A DNA stretch of 12,761 nt. Origin: DATEXQ01 sp036846005. Its GTDB lineage: Bacteria > Patescibacteriota > Microgenomatia > UBA8517. The DNA lies in NCBI GenBank assembly GCA_036846005.1, contig DAIUCV010000015.1, forward strand, positions 1 to 12,761. The letters are read 5' to 3'. The notes beneath the pieces are model-generated. The model was not told the DNA's origin. It worked only from the letters and a program-made list of their open reading frames with translations, and ran no database searches. The position numbers were made by a program, and so were the translations under genes. Shown in pieces: positions 1 to 6,035 of the stretch; within the stretch, counting starts at the first letter, position 1; each line of letters begins with the position of its first letter.

Positions 1-796
1 TCGGTGTCTCGGTTGGTAACAATGTTGGTGTAGTCGTAGGTGAAGAAGAAGGTACTATTGTGGGAGATGCTGAGGGACTAGGACTTACTTCAGGAGAAGC
101 TGAAGGAGAGGCAACTGATTCGCTTTCAACTTCACTTCCGCTCTCTTCGGAATTTCCAACCCTCAATCCTTTGATGTCTCCTATTAAATGAACAAGAATC
201 TTGTGTATTGCCTTAAGTTCGTTTTTAACACCGGTAATTGTTTCTCTGATAATAACAAATGCAGCCTTGGGATCATCAGTTACTAAAGCAGTATCCAGAT
301 TGGTGTTTGCCGCATCCAAATCTGACTTTGCAGTATCTAGTAAAGTTTTTGCATTGGCAATTTCGGTTTCGATTGCTGCCGTATCAATTCCACTATTTTC
401 TGACTTTATAATAGCAACCCTATTTTCTATTCTCTGAATCAGTTTTTCCAATCTGGCTATTGCAGCCTCCATTCTGGTTACCATTCTCAAAAAGTGACTT
501 CTAATAAGATTCAATTTCTTCTCTTGAATTTGAAGACGTTTAGAAGAAGGAGTCCCCTCTTCTGTTTCATTCTCTATTTCATTCTGGTTTTTTACTTCTC
601 TTTTTTCACTCAACTTCTCCTCGATTCTTAACCTTAATTCCTCTCTTTTTTCCTGCTGATTGATTTTTTGGGTATTTGAGTGGGTGGGTTTGGGTGAAGG
701 AGATAACGCTCTAGTGTTTTTAGCATTTAGAGTAATAGGGATTGCAAAAAGAAGAAGCGGCAATAATACAGCTATTATAGATATATATTTTTTCAT
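1..796 (-). CDS. Secreted coiled-coil, Pro/Ser/Thr-rich protein (C-terminus beyond window)
   Basis: The reading frame starts at an ATG (794-796), stays open to the window edge, and gives at least 265 residues with no stop. Residues 1-25 look like a signal peptide (KK, a hydrophobic core rich in Leu/Ile, then TLNA). A short Ser/Pro-rich stretch (31-41) follows, then about 170 charged, helix-prone residues (45-212) with heptad-like spacing, including the Ala/Asp/Thr-rich segment TNLDTALV. From about 213 the chain becomes acidic and then a Pro/Ser/Thr repeat (SPSASPEVSPSPSASP), typical of an extracellular stalk. An AGGA Shine-Dalgarno sits 10 nt before the ATG. I infer a wall- or envelope-associated structural protein; no enzymatic motif is visible. 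The missing C-terminus could carry an anchor or another domain. The shadow frame on the other strand at 201-437 is not a gene. Confidence 0.85.
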   Translation of the reverse strand, partial: MKKYISIIAVLLPLLLFAIPITLNAKNTRALSPSPKPTHSNTQKINQQEKREELRLRIEEKLSEKREVKNQNEIENETEEGTPSSKRLQIQEKKLNLIRSHFLRMVTRMEAAIARLEKLIQRIENRVAIIKSENSGIDTAAIETEIANAKTLLDTAKSDLDAANTNLDTALVTDDPKAAFVIIRETITGVKNELKAIHKILVHLIGDIKGLRVGNSEESGSEVESESVASPSASPEVSPSPSASPTIVPSSSPTTTPTLLPTETP

Positions 797-820
797 CAGT
801 TTAATATCCTAATATCAAGA

Positions 821-846
821 ATTATACATTTTAACCTATTTGTCAA
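821..846 (-). promoter_or_regulatory. Possible promoter of the secreted coiled-coil gene
   Basis: Reading on the minus strand, a perfect TTGACA (841-846) is followed by a perfect TATAAT (821-826), but the spacer is only 14 nt. With a 17-nt spacer the -35 would be TCCTTG instead. The TTGACA overlaps the stop codon of the upstream 64-residue gene. Predicted transcripts would have a leader of about 18 nt carrying the AGGA ribosome site. Confidence 0.45.
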
Positions 847-1037
847 GGATTTTCACTAGATTCTCCCAAGACCGCAGTATCCAAGTTGGTTGAAAATGCG
901 GTTGCACTATATCTGTGCATTTTGGTGAAAAAGAAGGCTAAAGTTATGGCAAAAATAATTGCCGGAATAATTAGAAGAAGGATATTAAAATCTTTTTTCA
1001 AATCTCTTTTATGAATATGCAGAAATTCATCGGGCAT
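843..1037 (-). CDS. Small single-pass membrane protein, unknown function
   Basis: The gene encodes 64 residues. A charged N-terminus (MPDEFLHIHKRDLKKD, with two His) precedes one strong hydrophobic segment at about residues 18-38 (NILLLIIPAIIFAITLAFFF), then a short polar tail ending GESSENP. The Lys/Arg-rich N-terminus suggests an N-in, C-out topology. It lies 46 nt upstream of the secreted coiled-coil gene on the same strand, so the two may work together. No Shine-Dalgarno is present; a TATAAT lies 11 nt before the ATG, so the mRNA may be nearly leaderless. I do not recognise a family. A short, but well-shaped membrane ORF in an otherwise empty slot makes it probably real. Confidence 0.6.
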   Translation of the reverse strand: MPDEFLHIHKRDLKKDFNILLLIIPAIIFAITLAFFFTKMHRYSATAFSTNLDTAVLGESSENP

Positions 1038-1048
1038 GTTTATTAATT

Positions 1049-1054
1049 ATTATA
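1049..1054 (-). promoter_or_regulatory. -10 box of the 64-residue membrane protein gene
   Basis: A perfect TATAAT on the minus strand lies 11 nt before the ATG. Any -35 element would fall inside the 3' end of tRNA-Leu(UAG) and is not consensus. The short distance to the start codon implies a leader of about 4-5 nt. Confidence 0.45.
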
Positions 1055-1063
1055 CAACTATTG

Positions 1064-1148
1064 TGCAGGTGAGAGGACTCGAACCTCAACTCCCTATAAG
1101 GGAACATGGTCCTAAACCATGCGCGTCTACCAATTCCGCCACACCTGC
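1064..1148 (-). tRNA. tRNA-Leu (anticodon UAG)
   Basis: This is an 85-nt class II tRNA. The acceptor stem is GCAGGTG/CACCTGC with discriminator A. The anticodon loop TTTAGGA lies on stem CATGG/CCATG, giving UAG at positions 34-36. A long variable arm (CCC...GGG) and a T-arm with TTCGAGT are present. The CCA end is not encoded. A TATAAT at 1173-1178 (minus strand), 25 nt upstream, is a plausible -10 box, with no clear -35. Confidence 0.97.
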
Positions 1149-1185
1149 ATAAAATTCAGGTTTAACGCTTATATTATACTCTTTG

Positions 1186-1701
1186 TTATAGAGTATATTC
1201 CAAAGGTAGAGGATCGATTTTATTTATAAAAAACTTTACGTTATTGGCCCAAGTTTTGCTTGGGGGTGCATAAATTCGAGCAATTTGTCTGATGGACAAT
1301 GCTCCTTTATTTAAATATTTATCTCTTAAAGTATTTGAAACTATATCAATTGAATTTTCCCAGGATTTAAACTTATAGTTACCATTAGCCCAACCATAGG
1401 CATTGTATGAATTTTTAGGCATATTTTTGGCAAAGGTAGATTCTACCCCGGCTATGGCCGGAACCAGTCTCCAGTCTAGATTATTTTCATCAGCCTCTTT
1501 AATAAAAAAGTAAGAATAAGCTGATAAAGGAGAGTTCATTTTTTGTAAATATAATTGTAATTTGATCTCTCGATAGTCTTCTTCATTTTCAATGGTAGAT
1601 CTAAAATATGCGGATGATTCGGCCACAAGAGAGTCGGCCGATACTTCTTCAGCTTTAAAAAGAAAGCAAATAAAACATAATATAAAAATTATTTTTTTCA
1701 T
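1186..1701 (-). CDS. Secreted lysozyme-like (lytic transglycosylase/glucosaminidase fold) protein
   Basis: The product has 171 residues. Residues 1-22 form a signal peptide (MKKIIFILCFICFLF...SA). The mature part is a single lysozyme-like domain (about 55-165). DWRLVPAIAGVEST places Glu87 at the position of the catalytic acid of the SLT/glucosaminidase superfamily, and NAYGWANG is the matching glycine/aromatic motif of the active cleft. The likely role is cleavage of glycan strands of peptidoglycan outside the membrane. It is a paralogue of the gene at 2703-3353 (shared SPL-x-Y, AIA-x-x-ES, GWG and W-A-x-x-V-K-F motifs). The ATG follows a structured leader with a terminator hairpin (see 1711-1860), with only a weak ribosome site (AAGAG), so expression probably depends on readthrough of that leader. 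The exact bond specificity cannot be told. Confidence 0.88.
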   Translation of the reverse strand: MKKIIFILCFICFLFKAEEVSADSLVAESSAYFRSTIENEEDYREIKLQLYLQKMNSPLSAYSYFFIKEADENNLDWRLVPAIAGVESTFAKNMPKNSYNAYGWANGNYKFKSWENSIDIVSNTLRDKYLNKGALSIRQIARIYAPPSKTWANNVKFFINKIDPLPLEYTL

Positions 1702-1710
1702 AGTCTCTTA

Positions 1711-1745
1711 AAAGAAAAGACCCTCGTTTTGGCGAGAGTCTTTTC
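1711..1745 (-). terminator. Intrinsic terminator/attenuator hairpin before the lysozyme-like gene
   Basis: On the minus strand a 13-bp stem (GAAAAGACTCTCG with CGAGGGTCTTTTC, one G-U pair, loop CCAAAA; hairpin 1714-1745) is followed by TTTT. It ends about 10 nt before the ATG of the lysozyme-like gene. The stem is nearly symmetrical, so it could also stop plus-strand transcripts, but no plus-strand gene ends here. Confidence 0.8.
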
Positions 1746-1827
1746 AAAAGGGAGTACCGTTAGGTAGCTCCCAGGGAAAATTCCAACGCTTTCTACGACC
1801 GTAGTCGAGATTGCCTCAGAATCTAGT
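1746..1827 (-). ncRNA. Structured leader RNA, candidate riboswitch or attenuator (unknown class)
   Basis: Transcription on the minus strand should start near 1824-1827. Three hairpins follow: AGATT/AATCT with a 7-nt loop (1808-1824); directly abutting it CGAC-UACG-GUCG, a UNCG-type tetraloop hairpin (1796-1807); and GGGAG-C-UACC-UAAC-GGUA-CUCCC (1750-1772). The single-stranded joiner contains CGUUGG (1783-1788), which can pair over six positions with CUAACG in the loop and flank of the third hairpin (1758-1763), a possible pseudoknot or competing helix. The terminator follows at once. I checked it by memory against T-box, SAM, c-di-GMP, c-di-AMP, TPP, FMN, cobalamin, glycine, Mn and guanidine signatures and against SRP and 6S RNA, and saw no match. 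It may instead be a free small RNA. Confidence 0.6.
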
Positions 1828-1831
1828 AGGT

Positions 1832-1860
1832 ACTATATCATTATATTATAGGTTTGTCAA
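1832..1860 (-). promoter_or_regulatory. Near-consensus promoter of the structured leader
   Basis: Minus strand: TTGACA (1855-1860), a 17-nt spacer, and TATAGT (1832-1837). The -35 is perfect and the -10 differs at one position. The start point should be about 1825. It is the only clear promoter for the leader and for the lysozyme-like gene at 1186-1701. Confidence 0.8.
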
Positions 1861-1929
1861 ACAAAATATGCCTTTATAAAAAGCAAGAAATAACTGAAGA
1901 ATAATAGGATATTATTGATGAGGTTTGTA

Positions 1930-2685
1930 TTACCCTTTTTTGTTGGCTAATATAAAGATCGAAGGACCGAAATTGATTCTTGCTAAAGGATGTTGTAAAA
2001 AAGATTCGATAGCAAGTAATATATCCATTGAAAGCAGATTCTTGAAAAACTCGCTTCTGATGTTGGAAACAGACCTTTTTTCTATTATTTCAAAACCGTT
2101 TTCTTCCAGTTTTTTAACGATATCGTCGGGATGATAATTTAAAAAGGGAAGAGTTTTTTTCTTTTTGTTCTTTTTGCTTCTGATATCTTTAGGGAAAATA
2201 TTCATGGGAAAGGTAAAATTTCCTTTAAAAAATTCCGATAACGTAGCCTTAAAATGTCTTTTGTTGGCAAACTCGATTATCAGATGACCATCCTCTTTTA
2301 AAAGCTTGTTGATGATATCCATTGATTTGTCACAATCTTTTAAATGGTGTAAAACCCTAACAAGAATGATCAGATCTACTGATTTATTTCTGATCTTCCC
2401 GGGTATGTTTTCTAATTTTGTTTGAATGAAGCGTACTTTCTTATTGTTAAATTTTTCTCTGGCTAGCTTTAATAATTTTGCAGAAGGATCAGTTATGACT
2501 ATGTTATCTCCCCTATAGATGTAGGTGGAAGTTAATCTTCCGAAACCGGCACCGATATCTAATATGGTTTTAATTTTGGGGATTTTGGACAGGAAAGATT
2601 TGATGGCAATTATTTCCGAATTGTGCTCATATTGTCTATTGTTCCAATAGGTAGTGTAATCGTAGTTGTCGTATGCTGCTGACAT
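1930..2685 (-). CDS. Class I SAM-dependent methyltransferase
   Basis: From the chosen ATG the product has 251 residues. Motif I, LDIGAGFGR (about 42-50), binds S-adenosylmethionine; VITDPS gives the acidic residue at the end of strand 2; DLIILVRVLHHL (about 104-115) is motif IV of UbiE/Methyltransf_11-type enzymes. IIEFANKRH follows as strand 5. A Lys-rich stretch (about 171-178) lies in a C-terminal extension that probably shapes the acceptor site. The substrate cannot be told; small-molecule or lipid substrates are usual for this type. The frame opens earlier at a TTG (2706) that overlaps the upstream stop codon; I prefer the ATG at 2685 because the protein aligns from there (MSAAYDNYDY). 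Neither start has a Shine-Dalgarno. It lies directly downstream of a lysozyme-like gene and is probably co-transcribed with it. Confidence 0.88.
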   Translation of the reverse strand: MSAAYDNYDYTTYWNNRQYEHNSEIIAIKSFLSKIPKIKTILDIGAGFGRLTSTYIYRGDNIVITDPSAKLLKLAREKFNNKKVRFIQTKLENIPGKIRNKSVDLIILVRVLHHLKDCDKSMDIINKLLKEDGHLIIEFANKRHFKATLSEFFKGNFTFPMNIFPKDIRSKKNKKKKTLPFLNYHPDDIVKKLEENGFEIIEKRSVSNIRSEFFKNLLSMDILLAIESFLQHPLARINFGPSIFILANKKG

Positions 2686-2702
2686 AAAAGTTAATAGAAG
2701 TA

Positions 2703-3353
2703 TCAAAAGTAACTGCCGTCTTCAATTTCAGTCATGAATTTTTTTACTCCTTCAGCCCACGAGCCGTTTGAAAGGGGGGTATATTTGGACATGATATCGT
2801 CAATTTCAATATAGCCTTTGTCGACATACTCTTCTTTAATTCCCTGGGAAACATTGGCAATAGCTTCTTCATAAGAGTTAAATCCCAGTGTTCCTTTACT
2901 GTGTATTCCCCAACCCCAGCAATTATAAGTATCTTCAGGTATAACTTTACAAAGGTTTGATTCTTGTTGGGCAATTGCGGTAAGCAGTTTGTAATTAAGA
3001 GAGTTCTGGTCGGCATTAGAAACCAAATCAGAAGCATACTTTTCCAGAGGAGAATGATAATAATTAAGATAATTTCGAATTAGTACTACTCTGGCATCGG
3101 AAATCTCAGCACTTCCCGAAACAGTGGGAAAGGAATTGGGTAAAGAAGCATAAACGCGAATACCTGATTTCGGAATTTGAAAAACACTGGTTTCGTCTAT
3201 TTTGAATTTGTTTTCGGAAATTTGGGTTTTACCCAATGAAATTATCGAAAAGAGACTGGTAAAGATAATTATGGGAGTAAGGATAAAGAAAAGACCGATC
3301 AACATCAGATTTTTCTTGAGTGTATAATTTTCATCCATTATCTTTGACAGCAT
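2703..3353 (-). CDS. Membrane-anchored lysozyme-like protein
   Basis: The product has 216 residues from the ATG at 3353; a TTG at 3377 (224 residues) and an ATG at 3338 (211 residues) are alternatives. A hydrophobic segment near residues 17-40 (LMLIGLFFILTPIIIFTSLF) anchors it, with the rest outside. A linker of about 50 residues leads to a lysozyme-like domain (about 100-210). LLTAIAQQESNLC carries the probable catalytic Glu131, and NCWGWG is the cleft motif; the two Cys around it could form a disulfide. SYEEAIANVSQGIKEEYVDKGY and the final SWAEGVKKF match the paralogue at 1186-1701. The likely role is peptidoglycan glycan cleavage at the cell surface. The gene follows tRNA-Lys on the same strand and precedes the methyltransferase by 17 nt. 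Confidence 0.85.
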   Translation of the reverse strand: MLSKIMDENYTLKKNLMLIGLFFILTPIIIFTSLFSIISLGKTQISENKFKIDETSVFQIPKSGIRVYASLPNSFPTVSGSAEISDARVVLIRNYLNYYHSPLEKYASDLVSNADQNSLNYKLLTAIAQQESNLCKVIPEDTYNCWGWGIHSKGTLGFNSYEEAIANVSQGIKEEYVDKGYIEIDDIMSKYTPLSNGSWAEGVKKFMTEIEDGSYF

Positions 3354-3358
3354 GTCAA
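3344..3358. repeat. Perfect inverted repeat at the start of the anchored lysozyme-like gene
   Basis: TTGACA-gca-TGTCAA, two 6-bp arms around a 3-nt centre. It spans the ATG at 3351-3353 and lies just upstream of the alternative ATG at 3338. It could be an operator if the downstream start is used, but a 6-bp palindrome can arise by chance. Confidence 0.3.
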
Positions 3359-3440
3359 AATCGGTAAAAAAAGTCAAGTTTTTGAGGCTAATTTAATTTT
3401 TATTGGTGTAACGAGATATATGGAAACACTATCTGAAGTG

Positions 3441-3512
3441 TGAGCCCAGGAGGATTCGAACCTCCAACCACCTCCTTAAGAGGGAGATGCTCTACCATTG
3501 AGCTATGGGCCC
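3441..3512 (-). tRNA. tRNA-Lys (anticodon CUU)
   Basis: This 72-nt tRNA has acceptor stem GGGCCCA/TGGGCTC (one G-U) and discriminator A. Anticodon loop CTCTTAA on stem TCTCC/GGAGG gives CUU. The T-arm is GGAGG-TTCGAAT-CCTCC. CCA is not encoded. It lies 19 nt after the stop of the glycoside hydrolase gene on the same strand, so it may be processed from that transcript. Confidence 0.97.
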
Positions 3513-3531
3513 TTAATAATCTTCAATTTTA

Positions 3532-4977
3532 TCAAATATTTAGCTTGAATTCACGAAAAAGCAAATTTAGAGGATTTTCAATAATAATTTGTCGTAATTC
3601 ATTAAAAATATCAAAGTTCGAAAAAGCGGATTTTAAGGCTAATATTTGAAATGGATACCCTGTACCGAAAGTCTTTTTATCTCTTGCTAATTTGATATTG
3701 CCGTTTATTCCCTCTGAGGTTTCGGGAAGATAAATATTTATTTTCATTAATAATTTTTGTCCGGGTTCTACATTTGCAGTTATGGGTTCAGTATTAACTA
3801 CTTTACCATCAACTTCTTCATTTATATCAACTTCATTTTCTTCCCAAATGGATTGACCGGTATTTTTAATAAGCGCAAATCCTTTTACGAAGTTTCCCTT
3901 TCTGGCAATTTTAGGAGTAATTAAAAAGGATATTTCTCCGTTCTCCTCCTGTAGAGGTAACCCTTTAATTTTTTGGATATTTTTTACATCTTCAAAAAAA
4001 GGAAAGAAATTACCTTCTTTGTTTTTCCAGGAAAAGGTATAAAAAGGTTCATCTTGATAATCAAAAACAAAAGGGGTTACCGCAACTATTCTTGAATCAT
4101 TCCAGGCTGTGGCGAATGCCTTTATATATTTTTCCGATATTGTGGTTGTTTTTTTCTTGCTTAATGTATTTCCAACATCATCATGCGCCCATCCTGTTTC
4201 AGTAATAAATATAGGAAAATCTTTGCTGATATTTAGACTTTTAAGTAAACCCATCTCCCAAGCATAAGTTCTAATGGATCCTTGACCCGTATCGTCTTCT
4301 GAGCCTGAAAAGTCCGGATTTGGATAAGAATGAGAAGCAAAACCGTCTGAGAATTCAAAGAAATTAGGATGAATTTCCAATACTTTTTGTAAGAACACAA
4401 CTTCGCTGATATGTTCTTTATTATCAGGAGCGGATGCATCTAAAGGAGCAGATATCACGAAAAAATCCTGAGAGGCTTCTTTGAGTTTTTGCGAAAATAG
4501 TATGAAATAATCCGAATATTCTTGCGGGTTTACCTCACCTCCCCATTCGGTTGCGTGATTGGGTTCGTTGCCGACAACTATATATCTATTTTTGATAACC
4601 CAATTTAACGAGTTTAAAAAATATATCCAGTTATCGATATCTCCACCGTCTAATTTTTTCCAATTATTATTCTCAGGACTACTCGCAGTTCTTATGATAG
4701 GAATAAGGTGAATTTTTCGCATATCGTTAAATACCTTTTGCCACTTCTTGATATTTCTGTCGTTTTCCTGGATAACCATAGTAACGTATCCCCAATCTCC
4801 TCCCGAGGAGTTGACTAATTCAGCAGCTTTGGTGATATCAACCGTGTTTAAAATATGAATTCCGAATCTGTTATTGGGATATTCTTTGGGATTAACTATG
4901 GCTTTGGTATTCTTACTGAAAATGAAAAAAAAGAAGATAATTGTTAAGGTTAGGCAGGTCGCCTTAAAAAATCTCAT
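3532..4977 (-). CDS. Secreted clan GH-A-like glycoside hydrolase with NBR1-like Ig domain
   Basis: The product has 481 residues from the ATG at 4977. Residues 1-27 form a signal peptide or anchor (RFFKATCLTLTIIFFFFIF). A TIM-barrel domain (about 35-340) shows VGNEPN with Glu138 as the probable acid/base and FITETGWAHDD with Glu260 as the probable nucleophile, the strand 4 and strand 7 glutamates of clan GH-A (families such as GH5, GH39 and relatives). ASHSYPNP and a Trp after strand 8 (FSW) also fit. Residues about 352-446 resemble the NBR1-type Ig domain (IKNTGQSIW, VEPGQKL, LPE, a final FGTGYPFQI). I infer an extracellular enzyme acting on an unknown polysaccharide. No Shine-Dalgarno; a TACAAT lies 7 nt before the ATG. 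An open frame extends upstream to 5037 but starts poorly. A decayed partial copy lies at 5872-6024. Confidence 0.88.
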   Translation of the reverse strand: MRFFKATCLTLTIIFFFFIFSKNTKAIVNPKEYPNNRFGIHILNTVDITKAAELVNSSGGDWGYVTMVIQENDRNIKKWQKVFNDMRKIHLIPIIRTASSPENNNWKKLDGGDIDNWIYFLNSLNWVIKNRYIVVGNEPNHATEWGGEVNPQEYSDYFILFSQKLKEASQDFFVISAPLDASAPDNKEHISEVVFLQKVLEIHPNFFEFSDGFASHSYPNPDFSGSEDDTGQGSIRTYAWEMGLLKSLNISKDFPIFITETGWAHDDVGNTLSKKKTTTISEKYIKAFATAWNDSRIVAVTPFVFDYQDEPFYTFSWKNKEGNFFPFFEDVKNIQKIKGLPLQEENGEISFLITPKIARKGNFVKGFALIKNTGQSIWEENEVDINEEVDGKVVNTEPITANVEPGQKLLMKINIYLPETSEGINGNIKLARDKKTFGTGYPFQILALKSAFSNFDIFNELRQIIIENPLNLLFREFKLNI

Positions 4978-4984
4978 ACCACAT

Positions 4985-4990
4985 ATTGTA
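4985..4990 (-). promoter_or_regulatory. -10 box of the glycoside hydrolase gene
   Basis: TACAAT on the minus strand, 7 nt before the ATG at 4977. No good -35 is seen; CTGAAC at a 16-nt spacing matches three of six. The position predicts a start point at or within a base or two of the ATG. Confidence 0.45.
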
Positions 4991-5107
4991 ACAGAAAAGT
5001 GTTGTCGTTCAGGAAATAAAGAATCTAAAGATACCAAATAAAATATTAAAATTTATAAGCCAGGAATATTATAAGTAAGATGTTATGATAAAATTATCGT
5101 TAAAATT

Positions 5108-5167
5108 ATGAAATTAGATTTTAAACAATTTAGATATAATCCAATTTATTTTGCTTCAATAAAATAA
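5108..5167 (+). other. Short in-frame ORF directly before the glycosyltransferase
   Basis: ATG at 5108 opens 19 codons (MKLDFKQFRYNPIYFASIK) ending in TAA at 5165-5167. The ATG of the glycosyltransferase is the very next codon, in the same frame. It could be a leader peptide enabling termination-reinitiation, or simply chance in AT-rich DNA. No ribosome site precedes it. Confidence 0.25.
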
Positions 5168-5878
5168 ATGAAATTTTCTTTTATTATTCCGGTTTTAAAC
5201 GAAGAGAAATATATTGCCAAATGTATATATTCCATTAAAAAGCAGTTCGGAGAAGACTTTGAAATTATAGTTGTTGATAATGGGAGTAAAGACAAAACAG
5301 TAGAGATTGTAAATAAAATGGGTGTTTCATTGGTTTACGAAAGAAAAAAGGGAATTTCAAATGCAAGAAACACAGGAGCGAAGAAAGCGAAAGGTGAATT
5401 ACTATGTTTTATGGATGCCGATGGAATTCTTTCAAACAACTGGTTGGTTGAAGTTAGAAAAACTATAAATAAAAGTAACGTCTTAAACTTAGTGGGTTTA
5501 AATATTTTTACAAATAAGAATATTATTAAAAAGATTTATTATAATATTTTTACTCTATTTGCTTATTTATTACTTATTTTAAATAAAATTATTTTTGGTA
5601 AGGTTTTTCTTCCTGGAAATAATCTTGTGATTAGGCGTAGTATTTTTTTAAAGCTTGGAGGTTTTGAGCCTTATGTAGCTGAAGATTTGTTTCTAAGTCG
5701 TAAGTTTTGGATGTTAAAAAACGAAAAAGCAATCTTCAATCATAAAATGGTTATTTATTATTCCTCCAGAGGATTTGATACTGCAGGTTATATTAGAACA
5801 ATATTATATTGGATATTGGCTTCAGTACATAGAATTCCGGGGGATAATTATTCATATAAGAGTAAGAACATAAGATGA
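5168..5878 (+). CDS. Family 2 (GT-A) glycosyltransferase
   Basis: The product has 236 residues. FIIPVLNEEKYI (5-16) and IVVDNGSKDKT (34-44) are the nucleotide-sugar-binding motifs of GT2 enzymes; FMDADG has the metal-binding DxD at 83-85. A hydrophobic stretch (about 125-150, TLFAYLLLILNKIIF) suggests membrane association, and FLPGNNLVIRR...GGF...AEDLFLSRKF supplies the acceptor-side ED motif. It probably transfers a sugar from an NDP-sugar to a lipid or glycan at the inner membrane face. It is the only plus-strand gene between 1 and 8860, is very rich in Lys, Ile and AT-ending codons, and its last codons and stop (TGA 5876-5878) lie inside the edge of a decayed hydrolase remnant on the other strand. 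This suggests insertion or rearrangement, with possible C-terminal truncation. Confidence 0.9.
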   Translation: MKFSFIIPVLNEEKYIAKCIYSIKKQFGEDFEIIVVDNGSKDKTVEIVNKMGVSLVYERKKGISNARNTGAKKAKGELLCFMDADGILSNNWLVEVRKTINKSNVLNLVGLNIFTNKNIIKKIYYNIFTLFAYLLLILNKIIFGKVFLPGNNLVIRRSIFLKLGGFEPYVAEDLFLSRKFWMLKNEKAIFNHKMVIYYSSRGFDTAGYIRTILYWILASVHRIPGDNYSYKSKNIR

Positions 5879-6024
5879 AGTTTGCGCATGTCGTTAAACA
5901 CGCATTGCCATTTTTTGGTATTTATGTCGTCTTTCTGGATAACTATGGTGACGTATTCCCAATCGCCTCCTGAGGGGTTAACGATAGATTTGGTATTCTT
6001 ACTATAAATAAAAAAGAAGAAAAA
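5872..6024 (-). pseudogene. Decayed 5' fragment of a second glycoside hydrolase copy
   Basis: Read on the minus strand in one frame, this stretch gives FFFFFIYSKNTKSIVNP joined directly to SGGDWEYVTIVIQKDD and then INTKKWQCVFNDMRKLHL. The intact hydrolase at 3532-4977 has SKNTKAIVNP, then 27 further residues, then SGGDWGYVTMVIQEND and NIKKWQKVFNDMRKIHL. The DNA is also clearly similar over both blocks. An in-frame TAA at 6031-6033 replaces the start region, and a stop follows soon after the homology ends at the glycosyltransferase. The missing 27 codons lie between GTT-AAT-CCC and GTC-AAC-TCC in the intact gene, so deletion by recombination at short degenerate repeats is likely. Confidence 0.85.
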
Positions 6025-6035
6025 TTCTTTTTAAA

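Noticed and set aside
201..437. Plus-strand 78-residue hydrophobic frame
   Set aside because: It is antisense to the long coiled-coil protein gene, whose frame is continuous with a signal peptide and stalk; the plus frame is its shadow.
843..900. Shared TNLDTA motif in the 64-residue protein and the coiled-coil protein
   Set aside because: Six identical residues in low-complexity contexts; surrounding sequence does not align, so chance is likely.
2744..3037. Minus-strand 97-residue frame
   Set aside because: It lies inside the anchored lysozyme-like gene in another frame and shows no domain.
3440..3649. Plus-strand frame starting MSPGGFEPPTTSLRGRC
   Set aside because: It is a translated antisense of tRNA-Lys and the 3' end of the hydrolase gene, a well-known false ORF type.
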